A DNA stretch of 64,000 bases, taken from the NCBI GenBank assembly GCA_033721235.1, contig JAWWAY010000014.1, positions 15,963-79,962 of the forward strand. Reading direction: 5' to 3'. Below are positions 1 to 7,994 of this stretch, one piece after another. Numbering within the stretch: the stretch's first letter is position 1; each line of letters opens with the position of its first letter. The position numbers were made by a program, and so were the translations under genes. The DNA is from UBA5078 sp033721235. GTDB taxonomy: Bacteria > Pseudomonadota > Gammaproteobacteria > Pseudomonadales > Pseudohongiellaceae. The notes under the pieces were generated by a model, which saw only the letters and a list, made by a program, of their open reading frames with translations, searched no databases and was not told the origin of the DNA.

Positions 1-529
1 CTGTGAGCGTTCGTTTAGTTGCCTCGCTACGTTGCCGTAACTGGCTTTGTTGCTGCGCGATCCATGATTCAATAGCATCGGAGACCTCATACGACTTACG
101 AGAAAGCTGAGCGTACAAGCGCGCAATGGCTTCTCTGTCCTCAGTACTGCCCAACACTACAAACGCCGAACCCTCCAACTCCAGCAACTCAGATGTAAGC
201 GCTTGAAGAGCATCACTGTCCGCACGCTCTTGCAGATGACTAACCGCCGACCGCAACTCTTCGCGCCTATCTATATAGAGCTGATATAAGCCCTCATCTT
301 GAAGCACAACATACTGTAAAGCATTGCGCTCCATAGCTAATGACTGCTCTATTAGTCGGCGACCAGAGCTCATTGCCGTCGCGGCGTCAGTAACTGCCCC
401 CTGAGCCTGAGTGCCAAGACCATCAAGCTGCCTAGCCGTAATAAATAAGGCCGCTATGAGCAATGTCGCGACTGCAATAAAACCTATAGTCGTTAGCTGA
501 CGTATGGACTGAGCCCTAAACGACAACAT
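1..529 (-). CDS. GlrK/QseE-like sensor histidine kinase, N-terminal part (runs off the window)
   Basis: An open frame starts with ATG at 529 (minus) behind a GGGAG ribosome binding site and stays open to the window edge, giving 176 residues. It starts MLSFRAQSIRQLTTIGFIAV, with one membrane segment at about residues 12-32. A long helical, Glu/Gln-rich extracytoplasmic region follows and contains an 'MERNALQYVVLQDE' stretch. This resembles the sensor region of GlrK/QseE-type kinases, where an MERxxxQY segment follows the first membrane helix. The kinase core lies outside the window, so the kinase call rests on the sensor region alone. It is divergent from hemN; the 207-bp gap holds the hemN FNR box. 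Confidence 0.55.
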   Translation of the reverse strand, partial: MLSFRAQSIRQLTTIGFIAVATLLIAALFITARQLDGLGTQAQGAVTDAATAMSSGRRLIEQSLAMERNALQYVVLQDEGLYQLYIDRREELRSAVSHLQERADSDALQALTSELLELEGSAFVVLGSTEDREAIARLYAQLSRKSYEVSDAIESWIAQQQSQLRQRSEATKRTLT

Positions 530-664
530 GCTTTTCTCCCATGACTCTTCCTCGTAATGCGACTTTAACAGGGTAGCTACCGGCTTAGTATTGTAAACTC
601 GTGTAAGTTGTTAAACCTTTCTAGTATTTAGCAATTGCAGTACAAGTCACATTGTCTTCCTTGG

Positions 665-678
665 TTGATTTAAATCAA
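665..678 (+). promoter_or_regulatory. FNR box upstream of hemN
   Basis: TTGATTTAAATCAA is a perfect dyad matching the FNR/Anr consensus TTGAT-N4-ATCAA. A possible -10 hexamer, TAAAGT (701-706), lies about 32 bp from the box centre. This fits a class II activator site centred near -41.5, with transcription starting near 713 and translation at 737. Known: hemN is activated by FNR/Anr in several gammaproteobacteria. The fnr gene lies directly downstream of hemN and may share the promoter, which would make it autoregulatory. Confidence 0.85.
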
Positions 679-736
679 AATCGTCGACTTATGCCGGTGA
701 TAAAGTGACCATCACATTCACTAATAGTACTGAGTT

Positions 737-2143
737 ATGTCTGCTGTCAGCCCACTAATACTAGAAGATATCCCTAATACTGCAGGCTTAAGCGCCGAAC
801 TGCTTAGACGCTATCAGGCTGCATGCCCGCGCTATACCTCATACCCAACAGCGGATCGTTTTCACGACCTTGACCCTTCGCTGGACAAGCCGTGGGAGAA
901 CCTAGCGTCGGTACGCGACCTTTCGCTATATGTGCACTTACCCTTTTGCCGTTCACTTTGCTATTTCTGTGCATGCAACAAAGTGGTGACTCGCGAGTAT
1001 GCTCTGGCGGCAAACTACTTAGAGTACGTGATAAAAGAAGCAAAGCTCTACAAGGATAGACTACACAACGCCACGGTTACTCAGTTCCATATAGGTGGGG
1101 GTACACCCAACTTCCTCCGTAATGAGGACTTGAGTCGTTTAGTGGGTGCGCTCGATGAGGTCTTCGACCTAAAAAATGTTGGCCAGCGAGACTACAGTAT
1201 TGAACTCGATCCTCGTGGATTAGAAATAGACACCCTAGAGACTCTTAGAGAACTGGGCTTCAATCGTCTTAGTTTCGGCGTGCAAGACTTTAACGATGAT
1301 GTACAACATGCGGTCAATCGCATCTGCTCCAAGGAACAGCTAGACACCTTGGTTAAAGCCGCTCGTAAACTTGGTTTCGAATCCATATCTTTCGACCTCA
1401 TCTTAGGGCTTCCGCTGCAAACACTCGAAACCCTTAAACACACTATCGAAGAAGTCATAGGGATGAAGCCAGATAGAATCGCCCTTTATCACTATGCTCA
1501 CCTCCCCCAACGCTTCAAAGCGCAAAGGCTTATTGAAGCGAACATAGTGCCTAACACTACCGAGAAAATATTAATGATGAGCGCCGCGGTAGAGCAGCTG
1601 GATAAGGCGGGATACCAGTCCATTGGCATGGATCACTTTGCCCTACCCGATGACTCCTTGGCTAAAGCCGCCAATAGCGGTCAGCTTCATCGAAACTTCC
1701 AAGGCTATACCACGCTGCCGGCAGACGCCCTAATAGGCATAGGAGCCTCGGCAATAAGCTATACGGGGGCTGGATATTGGCAGAATCACCGCCGTTTGCC
1801 TGCGTACTATAAAGCCCTGGACTCTTCGAGCTGCGCAGTTGAACGCATGAGACTACTTACTGAAGATGACAAGGTACGCCAGCGGGTAATAATGGATCTA
1901 ATGTGCTCCCAGAAGCTAGATAAAGACGAAGTAAGCGCTAACTTCAATATCGATTTTGATGGCTATTTTGCCACTGAAATAGAGCGATTAACCCCCCTCG
2001 TTGAGGACGGCCTCGTCCTTATCAACAAGACAAGCATACAAATCACCGAAAAAGGCCACTGGTTTAACCGGCAGGTCGCAACTGTATTTGATAAATACTT
2101 GTCTGCGGATCAAAATAATGCGATCTATTCCAAAACATTCTAG
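737..2143 (+). CDS. hemN: Oxygen-independent coproporphyrinogen III oxidase (radical SAM)
   Basis: Catalyses the anaerobic oxidative decarboxylation of coproporphyrinogen III to protoporphyrinogen IX in heme synthesis, in the cytoplasm. The radical-SAM cluster motif C-x3-C-x2-C is at C71, C75 and C78, followed by C80, as in E. coli HemN (C62, C66, C69, C71). A 'HIGGGTP' segment follows (SAM binding), and the C-terminal HemN domain is present. Length is 468 residues against about 457 in E. coli. The ATG at 737 has only a weak ribosome binding site. The next gene, fnr, starts 39 bp downstream. The FNR box at 665-678 indicates induction under oxygen limitation. Confidence 0.95.
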   Translation: MSAVSPLILEDIPNTAGLSAELLRRYQAACPRYTSYPTADRFHDLDPSLDKPWENLASVRDLSLYVHLPFCRSLCYFCACNKVVTREYALAANYLEYVIKEAKLYKDRLHNATVTQFHIGGGTPNFLRNEDLSRLVGALDEVFDLKNVGQRDYSIELDPRGLEIDTLETLRELGFNRLSFGVQDFNDDVQHAVNRICSKEQLDTLVKAARKLGFESISFDLILGLPLQTLETLKHTIEEVIGMKPDRIALYHYAHLPQRFKAQRLIEANIVPNTTEKILMMSAAVEQLDKAGYQSIGMDHFALPDDSLAKAANSGQLHRNFQGYTTLPADALIGIGASAISYTGAGYWQNHRRLPAYYKALDSSSCAVERMRLLTEDDKVRQRVIMDLMCSQKLDKDEVSANFNIDFDGYFATEIERLTPLVEDGLVLINKTSIQITEKGHWFNRQVATVFDKYLSADQNNAIYSKTF

Positions 2144-2182
2144 AATGCTTGCATAATTACCAGAATAACTCAGGACTTGCGT

Positions 2183-2905
2183 ATGTCAGCTGATCGTCAA
2201 ATTCGCTGCGGCAATTGTGCCGTCGCCAAACTCTGCCTACCTACCGGCCTCTCTGATAGCGAGATCGGTAAAATGGAAGAGGTCGCCGAGCAAAAGCGAC
2301 AGCTCAATACCAAAGAGTATCTATACAAGGCCGGTGACTCGTTCTCTGGTCTCTATGCGGTGCGCTCGGGTAGCTTCAAATCCGTAGTGGTGGCCGCTAA
2401 TGGTGACTCCCAGATTACCAGCTTCACCTTTCCTGGCGAGATTCTGGGGCTCGATGCTTATAAAGGCAAATCCCATACTAGCTATGCCGAGGCCTTGGAG
2501 ACCAGCAGCGTGTGCGCGCTCCCATTCGATCAGCTTGAGTCTCTAGCCCAAAGAATTCCCGCATTGCAGCGGCATGTGTATTCCATATTCTCTGAGGAAA
2601 TTCAGCAAGAGAACGAGATTCTATTGCTGTTGGGCAAGCGGTCAGCCGAGATGCGCATGGCAGCATTCTTAATTAACTTATCCAGCCGCTATTCTCAGCG
2701 AGGCTACTCGGCAAGCCAATTCCACTTGTCCATGTCACGTGGGGATATTGCAAACTATTTGGGTCTGACGGTGGAAACAGTGAGTCGCTTACTCAACCGC
2801 CTGCAAAAAACCGGTGCCATCAGCGTGACCCAACGCCAAGTGGAAATTACCAATATGCTGGCATTAAGTGAGCTCGCCGGCACTCACTGTGCCATTCACG
2901 ACTAG
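2183..2905 (+). CDS. fnr: FNR/Anr-type oxygen-sensing transcription regulator
   Basis: CRP/FNR-family activator that senses oxygen through a [4Fe-4S] cluster. The four ligands are visible: C9, C12 and C18 in a C-x2-C-x5-C N-terminal motif, and C111 in the sensor domain; E. coli FNR uses C20, C23, C29 and C122. A cyclic-nucleotide-binding-like beta roll (about 25-140), a dimer helix, and a winged helix-turn-helix with 'ETVSR' in the recognition helix follow. The glutamate and arginine there read TTGAT half sites. I chose ATG 2183, seven bases behind AGGA, over an in-frame TTG at 2177. Length 240 residues. It lies just downstream of hemN, as hemN and anr are neighbours in Pseudomonas. Confidence 0.95.
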   Translation: MSADRQIRCGNCAVAKLCLPTGLSDSEIGKMEEVAEQKRQLNTKEYLYKAGDSFSGLYAVRSGSFKSVVVAANGDSQITSFTFPGEILGLDAYKGKSHTSYAEALETSSVCALPFDQLESLAQRIPALQRHVYSIFSEEIQQENEILLLLGKRSAEMRMAAFLINLSSRYSQRGYSASQFHLSMSRGDIANYLGLTVETVSRLLNRLQKTGAISVTQRQVEITNMLALSELAGTHCAIHD

Positions 2906-3337
2906 CCTTGGGGCCATATTCTCTTCCCTGTGACCTGCAGGAGGCGCACAACAGACAAGCCCCTTTATGGCTTGTATTGGCCAATAGCCTCTACACGAAC
3001 GTGTTTGTGCTTCAGTTAAAACAAAAAATCCCCCCCTCGATTGGCTTTTGCTGCTAAAAACCACCTTAGGAAAGGCCAATAATTGAACGATAAGTGCCAT
3101 TAGACCCTTTAAAGGGGGGTCCAAAGACACCCTCTAACCTATTGAAATAAATATAAAAAACACAACTGTAAAACTTTGTTTCAATTTGCTTAACTCTACC
3201 TCGACATATCTTGATTTAAATCAATATCCGCCCCGCTAAGCTAGCTAAACTCACTCCCGTAACGATACAAAAGCCTGTATAGGCCATTGTTCAAATGTGC
3301 CACAAGCTGGCCATTTACCAATAACTGGAGAGAAAGC
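2906..3337. other. Intergenic region between fnr and the copper monooxygenase operon
   Basis: 432 bp with no convincing gene. It holds an imperfect hairpin at 3040-3080 (ATTGGC/GCCAAT arms plus TTT/AAA, one bulged G), a 12-bp palindrome CCCTTTAAAGGG at 3105-3116, the FNR box at 3211-3224, a possible -10 TAAACT at 3246-3251, and a GGAGAG ribosome binding site just before ATG 3338. The hairpin may end fnr transcription, but no clear U-tract follows it. Confidence 0.6.
3211..3224 (+). promoter_or_regulatory. FNR box upstream of the copper monooxygenase operon
   Basis: TTGATTTAAATCAA, identical in all 14 bases to the box before hemN, including the non-consensus TTAA spacer. The centre lies about 31 bp before a possible -10 (TAAACT, 3246-3251), the spacing expected at a class II FNR promoter. 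That would place the transcript start near 3258 and give an 80-base leader before ATG 3338. It predicts that the downstream genes are switched on at low oxygen by the FNR encoded 0.3 kb upstream. Confidence 0.82.
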
Positions 3338-4660
3338 ATGAAAACAAGCAGAGCGATTGGACTATGTTCAGCGTTGGCTCTACTACCGGCAATCGCTGGT
3401 GCAGCCGAGCATCCTACATATGCCAAAGAAGTATCACGAATCATTCAAGACAACTGCCAAATCTGTCACCAACCAGGACAAATTGGCCCTATGTCTTTCA
3501 CATCTTATGAGGAAGTACGTCCTTGGGCGCCGCTGATTCAAATGCGCGTCAATCAACGTGAGATGCCTCCTTATCAATACGATAACGATATTGGTGTGCA
3601 GCACTTGAAAAACGACTGGCGTCTTTCTGAAGACGACATCGCCACTATCGATGCGTGGGTAAACGCCGGTGCCCCATTGGGTAACCCTGAAGACCTGCCT
3701 GCCGCCAAAGAATTCCCTAAAGTGGGCGAGTGGCGACTAGCGGCGGAGCTTGGTCCACCCGATCACCTAATCAAATCGACTCCTTGGGATGTACCAGCCA
3801 ATGGTCAGGACCTTTGGTGGGAACCTGCAGTTGACTCCAATATTACAGAGACACGCTGCATCAAAGCTGTTGAAACACTACCATCAGCGGCAGCTCACGG
3901 CTCAACTCACCACGCCAACTCTCACTTCTTAGTGCAGAACGAAGAAGGCGAGTGGGTAACTTACGGCCGACTATCTGAGTATGCCTACGGCAAACTTGGT
4001 GAGAAAACACCAGAAGGCGCATGTCGTAGAGCACCTGCTAACTCTAAAGTAGAGTGGAGTATTCACTACTACCCAGACGGTAAAGCAGTAGAGGATGACC
4101 AAGTAACTGTTGGTATCTGGTACTACGACGAAGAAGATAACTTCGACGAAAAAACTGCATACAACCAAGACCTACGTCTTTACATGCTAGATGGTGGCGG
4201 TGACTACTTGATTCCTCCTCACGGCACATTGATGACGCAAGGTATGCACTCTTTCGATCATCCAGTTCGTATCGACAGCTGGCAGCCACACTTGCATTTA
4301 CGCGGTGTTGCAATGTCGATGGAAGTCTTCTACCCAGATACGGGCCGACGCGAGACTATCAGCCAAGCCTCTAACTGGAATGCGGGTTGGAACCATAGCC
4401 ATACGTATGAAGATGGTTACCAACCACTAATACCAGCAGGCGCAACAATCATCTTGACCTCTTGGTTTGATAACACGGCCAATAACCCACGCAACCCTGA
4501 CCCTGATCAATGGGTAGGTGCTGGTCAAAGAACGACTGATGAGATGTCTCATGCTTGGATCGCGGTGACTCACCTAGACGATGAAGGCTACGAGAAAATG
4601 CTTGCAGACAGAAAAGAGCGTGACAACCGTGCTATGGCTTCAGCTGGAGGTGCACAATGA
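3338..4660 (+). CDS. Secreted cytochrome c / PHM-like copper monooxygenase fusion
   Basis: 440 residues with a signal peptide (about 1-22). A heme-binding C-x2-C-H motif is at C40, C43 and H44, with a likely distal Met near M76. The rest resembles copper type II ascorbate-dependent monooxygenases such as peptidylglycine alpha-hydroxylating monooxygenase (PHM). All six PHM copper ligands have plausible equivalents: H191, H192 and H243 for CuH (PHM H107, H108, H172), and H318, H320 and M403 for CuM (PHM H242, H244, M314). The 'PHLHLRG' and 'NPRNPDPD' segments are typical of bacterial members. Start: ATG 3338 with GGAGAG, just before the signal peptide; an in-frame start at 3287 is unlikely. It overlaps the next gene by 4 bp (ATGA). 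The substrate is unknown. The cytochrome domain could deliver electrons in place of ascorbate, which is inference. Confidence 0.8.
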   Translation: MKTSRAIGLCSALALLPAIAGAAEHPTYAKEVSRIIQDNCQICHQPGQIGPMSFTSYEEVRPWAPLIQMRVNQREMPPYQYDNDIGVQHLKNDWRLSEDDIATIDAWVNAGAPLGNPEDLPAAKEFPKVGEWRLAAELGPPDHLIKSTPWDVPANGQDLWWEPAVDSNITETRCIKAVETLPSAAAHGSTHHANSHFLVQNEEGEWVTYGRLSEYAYGKLGEKTPEGACRRAPANSKVEWSIHYYPDGKAVEDDQVTVGIWYYDEEDNFDEKTAYNQDLRLYMLDGGGDYLIPPHGTLMTQGMHSFDHPVRIDSWQPHLHLRGVAMSMEVFYPDTGRRETISQASNWNAGWNHSHTYEDGYQPLIPAGATIILTSWFDNTANNPRNPDPDQWVGAGQRTTDEMSHAWIAVTHLDDEGYEKMLADRKERDNRAMASAGGAQ

Positions 4661-5589
4661 GAAATATCAAACGACTAGCAGGAACGACTCTGGCTGCGGC
4701 AGCAATCGCAATGACAGTAGCACCTACGCTACAGGCACAACTGCCAGAGCATCTGCGCAACTACCAATTGGCGCCTCGCAAGGCAAAAGGCGATGTAGTT
4801 GGCCCGATGTTCAACGGCTGGATCAAGAATGACGATGGCTCTGTCACGATGATCTTCGGTTTTGCTAACCGTAACCGTGAGCAAATTGTGGATATACCAC
4901 TAGGGGATAATAATAAAATTGAACCTGCACAGTTCGATGGGGTTCAACCAACACACTTCCCTGTGTATAGCCGTCGCGGATTCGTAGGCATTCAAGAGCG
5001 CGGAGCATTTGCTGTAACAGTTCCAGCGGATATGGCTGGCACTGAAGTGGTGTGGACGCTGAACCACGCCGGGCACAGCTACTCTGTTCCAGGACGTGCC
5101 ACGTCTACCGCTTATGAGATGAGTAATGACCCAGCGGCAATGGGATCGGTAAACCCAGCCATTCGCTTCGATATGAATGGCAAAGAGTCTACTAGCCGCG
5201 AGGGCATCTTTGCTGCTCCTGTTACAGCCAAAGCTGGCGAGCCTGTACAACTTATGGCTTACGCCCAAGATCGCGGTGACCGCCGAGGCTTTGAGGTAGA
5301 GACTCCATACTTCCCAGTAGGCACAGAATGGATCATGCACCAAGGCCCAGTTGGCGCCACTATCGACTTCGACACGCCTAAGATTTCAGGACGTGACCGA
5401 GGCGAGACTGAACAGCGCAGCATGAGCGGTAGCGGCGATTGGACTAAAGTTGTGACTAATGCCACGTTCTCTGAGCCAGGCGATTATGTAGTGCGCCTAC
5501 GTGTAGACAACTTCTCGGCACCTGATAGTCAATTTGACAACCAGTGCTGCTGGTCAAACGCATACGTACCTGTGAAGGTAACTAAATAG
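4657..5589 (+). CDS. Periplasmic protein of unknown function, partner of the copper monooxygenase
   Basis: 310 residues with a clear signal peptide ending near A27. The mature part looks all-beta. Its C-terminal part reads as an Ig/PKD-like strand pattern ('EPGDYVVRLRVDN'), followed by a vicinal Cys pair C297-C298 in 'QCCWSN'. I recognise no enzyme motif. The start overlaps the stop of the monooxygenase gene by 4 bp, so the two are very probably translated as a unit, and a terminator-like hairpin follows 18 bp after its stop. The tight coupling suggests a subunit or accessory protein of the monooxygenase; the Cys pair could bind metal or form a disulfide. Both roles are inference. Confidence 0.7.
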   Translation: MRNIKRLAGTTLAAAAIAMTVAPTLQAQLPEHLRNYQLAPRKAKGDVVGPMFNGWIKNDDGSVTMIFGFANRNREQIVDIPLGDNNKIEPAQFDGVQPTHFPVYSRRGFVGIQERGAFAVTVPADMAGTEVVWTLNHAGHSYSVPGRATSTAYEMSNDPAAMGSVNPAIRFDMNGKESTSREGIFAAPVTAKAGEPVQLMAYAQDRGDRRGFEVETPYFPVGTEWIMHQGPVGATIDFDTPKISGRDRGETEQRSMSGSGDWTKVVTNATFSEPGDYVVRLRVDNFSAPDSQFDNQCCWSNAYVPVKVTK

Positions 5590-5606
5590 TACCTCCAGTA
5601 GGCAAG

Positions 5607-5637
5607 AGTCCTGGGCCAGCCGGTTAGGCCTGGGACT
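5607..5637 (+). terminator. Terminator-like hairpin after the monooxygenase operon
   Basis: Eleven-pair stem AGTCCTGGGCC / GGCCTGGGACT with two G-T wobbles and a 9-base loop, followed by a moderately T-rich run (TCTTGTTCTCTTCT). It lies 18 bp after the stop of the 4657-5589 gene. The weak T-run may allow some readthrough into the Met/His-rich gene 200 bp further on. Confidence 0.6.
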
Positions 5638-5833
5638 TCTTGTTCTCTTCTGGAAAGACTCAAAGCATTCTCAGCAAGATAGTAGTCAGCTCTCTCCACG
5701 CTCTAACGTTAATCAACATCTCACCACAGGCGAATGATAGCAGGCACTAGTAATACCTCTCGGGGAACACGGCAGGACAAACACAGCCGTTACAGAATTC
5801 AGTGCTGACACTAAGCACTAGGAGATAGGGCAA

Positions 5834-7015
5834 ATGATACACAAACCAAAAGCTTGGAAAAAACCAGCAAAAAAACTTATTCAGGCAATTGCTTGCACGG
5901 CAGTTGTTACTCTTTCCTCGCAAGCAGTATTTGCTCAGGCTGGCGATAAAATACGCGAACAATACCCAGAGCTCGCTGATCTTTTTAATGCCTTCGATGT
6001 GACGCAAGCCCAAACATTTGAAGCTATTAACACCATCAACTCAGAAGCGAGATACGCGGACGATCGCAAAGAACTGCGAATGCATATGGAAATGATGAAA
6101 AACATGACCATGAGCGAGATGATGGCGAGCGGCATGATGAACCACAGCGGCATGGTTCATACCCATCAACACAGCCCCTATGCAGACATGGAAATGCAGG
6201 CTCGCATGGATCTAATTAAAGAAATGCGCGCAAAGCACTCCGACGAACAAGCTCACGATGCCTTTTCTGACAGCCCCGTTATCAACCGCCACGCTGCGGA
6301 AGTAATACGCCAAGGTAGAAGGTTTGAAACTAGGCTTTTCGAAATTTACATAGACGATAGCATCGATGACAAGGTGGCGGCAGTGGAAGCGGCAATAGCT
6401 GACTACCTAAGCGACGAACGCCACTCGGTTCCTCCTATTCCTAAAGAAAGTGAATTCCTAGTAGATCATGAACAAGCCACTGGTTTTAAGTCTGCGTATC
6501 CTCAGTTAAGTGGCCTATTATGGACACAGCAGTGGTTGCAACTTGCCTCGCTGGAAGCCGTTATCCTAGAAACGCTGGATCCTCAATTTCACAATAGTGT
6601 TGATACGACCTTAGAGCGCTTTTGGAATAAAATTGGAACAGACTCAGGCATGAGCATGTTCCCAGCACCTAGCGAACTTCCTATGGCGCCTGCAATTGCA
6701 CCTGATCTTTACAGCCAGTCACCACAGGCGGCTATAATTCTGGACAACTTGAATATTCTGGAGACGGTATTAGCCGACATCTTGGCCTACCCTAACGAGA
6801 AAGATATTCAAGAGAAAATGGACGCTGCTGTTGCTCTGTTTACGAACAAAGAAGAAGCGGCTCCTCGCTCAAGAGACTATTTGTTATTCGCACTACGCGG
6901 CGGCATCTATGACCAAGGCGGTCCTGCAGTGGGTGAACTAACCCGCTCCGAACGCAATCGCTCACGCGACGCTATGAACATGACCCACTCAGGAAAAATG
7001 TCCTCCAACCAATAA
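5834..7015 (+). CDS. Met/His-rich periplasmic protein, probable metal (copper) binder
   Basis: 393 residues with a signal peptide cleaved near A34. Residues 83-131 are exceptionally rich in methionine and histidine: 15 Met and 5 His in 49 residues, in patterns such as MHMEMM, MMNHSGM and HTHQH, typical of Cu(I)/Cu(II)-binding segments in periplasmic copper proteins. The rest appears helical, with no domain I recognise; another short His/Met patch is near the C-terminus. The ribosome binding site AGGAG stands 10 bases before the ATG. It follows the copper monooxygenase operon on the same strand but behind a terminator-like hairpin. A role in copper storage or delivery to the monooxygenase is inference. 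The stop codon is the left end of a RAYT element, so the C-terminus or original terminator may have been altered by insertion. Confidence 0.7.
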   Translation: MIHKPKAWKKPAKKLIQAIACTAVVTLSSQAVFAQAGDKIREQYPELADLFNAFDVTQAQTFEAINTINSEARYADDRKELRMHMEMMKNMTMSEMMASGMMNHSGMVHTHQHSPYADMEMQARMDLIKEMRAKHSDEQAHDAFSDSPVINRHAAEVIRQGRRFETRLFEIYIDDSIDDKVAAVEAAIADYLSDERHSVPPIPKESEFLVDHEQATGFKSAYPQLSGLLWTQQWLQLASLEAVILETLDPQFHNSVDTTLERFWNKIGTDSGMSMFPAPSELPMAPAIAPDLYSQSPQAAIILDNLNILETVLADILAYPNEKDIQEKMDAAVALFTNKEEAAPRSRDYLLFALRGGIYDQGGPAVGELTRSERNRSRDAMNMTHSGKMSSNQ

Positions 7016-7073
7016 ATCAAAGGGGTCAGATCAAGGCGATCCAACAACCGAATCTGGCGAGATTTCAAATCTA

Positions 7074-7108
7074 CTCCTAAGCTTAAAGGTAACCCTTTAG
7101 CTTAGGAG
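7074..7108 (+). promoter_or_regulatory. Hairpin sequestering the transposase ribosome binding site
   Basis: CTCCTAAGC-T-TAAAGG pairs with CCTTTAGCTTAGGAG around a 4-base loop: 15 pairs and one bulged T. The 3' arm ends in AGGAG (7104-7108), nine bases before the transposase ATG at 7118. The ribosome binding site is therefore inside the stem and would be blocked when the mRNA folds. IS200 transposase mRNA is known to be translationally silenced by a leader hairpin; the same mechanism here is inference. It may also be the DNA hairpin the transposase recognises. Confidence 0.65.
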
Positions 7109-7117
7109 CCCAGACCA

Positions 7118-7819
7118 ATGCCAAGACCCACCCGCGCGTTTCTAGCCAACACCCCTCTCCACATCATTCAACGCGGCAATAACAAAATGCCTTGCTTCTG
7201 CTCAGAGCGGGACTATATCGTTTACCTCGGTAAGCTGCACGAACATGCGCAAGAGTACAATGTCGCCATTCATAGTTTCGTCCTGATGAGTAACCATGTT
7301 CACCTGCTAGCGACTCCGGCTGATGCCACTGGAATTAGCCTAATGATGCAAGCGTTGGGGCGTTACTATGTACGCTACTTCAATAGCTGCTACGAGCGCA
7401 CAGGAACACTTTGGGAGGGACGATTCAAAGCCTGCCTAGTGGACTCCGAAAACTATTTGCTTACTGTTAGTCGCTACATTGAACTCAATCCGGTCAGAGC
7501 CCATATGGTTGAGGAGCCTGCTGACTATCAGTGGTCTAGCTTCAGGCACAATGCACTCGGGTTAGAATCTAAATTAATCACCGAGCACCCCGTCTATACT
7601 GGGCTTGGTCAAAGTCAAAGTGACCGTCAAGCCGCCTACCTAGCGCTCTTTGATAGCGGTATTTCAACAGCAAAGCTGAAAGAAATTCGCGATTCCTGCA
7701 ATAAATCTTGGGTATTGGGCTGCAGTGTTTTCAAAGAGAGAGTGGAATCTCAGCTTGGGTACCCGCTACCGCCATTGCCTAGGGGTGGTGATCGCAAATC
7801 TGAAAATTATAGGCTTTAG
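7118..7819 (+). CDS. REP-associated tyrosine transposase (Y1/HUH family)
   Basis: 233 residues of the TnpA_REP/RAYT branch of the IS200-like Y1 transposases. The metal-binding HUH motif is H60-V61-H62 in 'SNHVHLL'. The usual 'GTLWEGRFKA' segment spans about 96-105, and the likely catalytic tyrosine is Y120 in 'SRYIELNPVR'. Such proteins nick and move single-stranded DNA hairpins. The gene looks intact. Its ribosome binding site is inside the leader hairpin at 7074-7108. It is the only gene of the element bounded by inverted repeats at 7014 and 7880. Confidence 0.9.
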   Translation: MPRPTRAFLANTPLHIIQRGNNKMPCFCSERDYIVYLGKLHEHAQEYNVAIHSFVLMSNHVHLLATPADATGISLMMQALGRYYVRYFNSCYERTGTLWEGRFKACLVDSENYLLTVSRYIELNPVRAHMVEEPADYQWSSFRHNALGLESKLITEHPVYTGLGQSQSDRQAAYLALFDSGISTAKLKEIRDSCNKSWVLGCSVFKERVESQLGYPLPPLPRGGDRKSENYRL

Positions 7820-7994
7820 GGCTGAGCGGGAGTTTGGGGAGGGGGTTGGGTGGATCAAGTTGTTCTGACCCCTTTGATTTTTTTGAAAGAAATTTGGGCT
7901 TAGGTCGCTCTTTTGCTAGCAAGAGCTCGTTTAGTGTACGCCCTAGTGAGCTTGCTATAATTCGCCTTTTGTAACTACCCTTGGAGCCCTATCA

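Larger units (their letters stand above)
7014..7880 (+). mobile_element. RAYT-type element with 30-bp imperfect terminal inverted repeats
   Basis: The transposase gene at 7118-7819 is flanked by inverted repeats at 7014-7043 and 7851-7880. The outer 17 bases (AAATCAAAGGGGTCAGA and its complement) are identical and 26 of 30 match overall. The left end begins inside the TAA stop of the preceding gene. The 867-bp unit holds one gene and a hairpin. Inverted REP-like sequences beside the gene are known for REP-associated tyrosine transposases. I see no obvious target-site duplication. Confidence 0.75.

Noticed and set aside
2864..3130. 88-codon minus-strand frame in the gap after fnr
   Set aside because: Overlaps the end of fnr and the hairpins; the product does not look like a protein family.
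4900..5343. 147-codon open frame antisense to the monooxygenase partner gene
   Set aside because: No ribosome binding site; the sense gene has a signal peptide and operon context.
3211..7015. Monooxygenase region as a denitrification or nitrous oxide cluster
   Set aside because: FNR control suggested this, but no nir, nor or nos protein is present.
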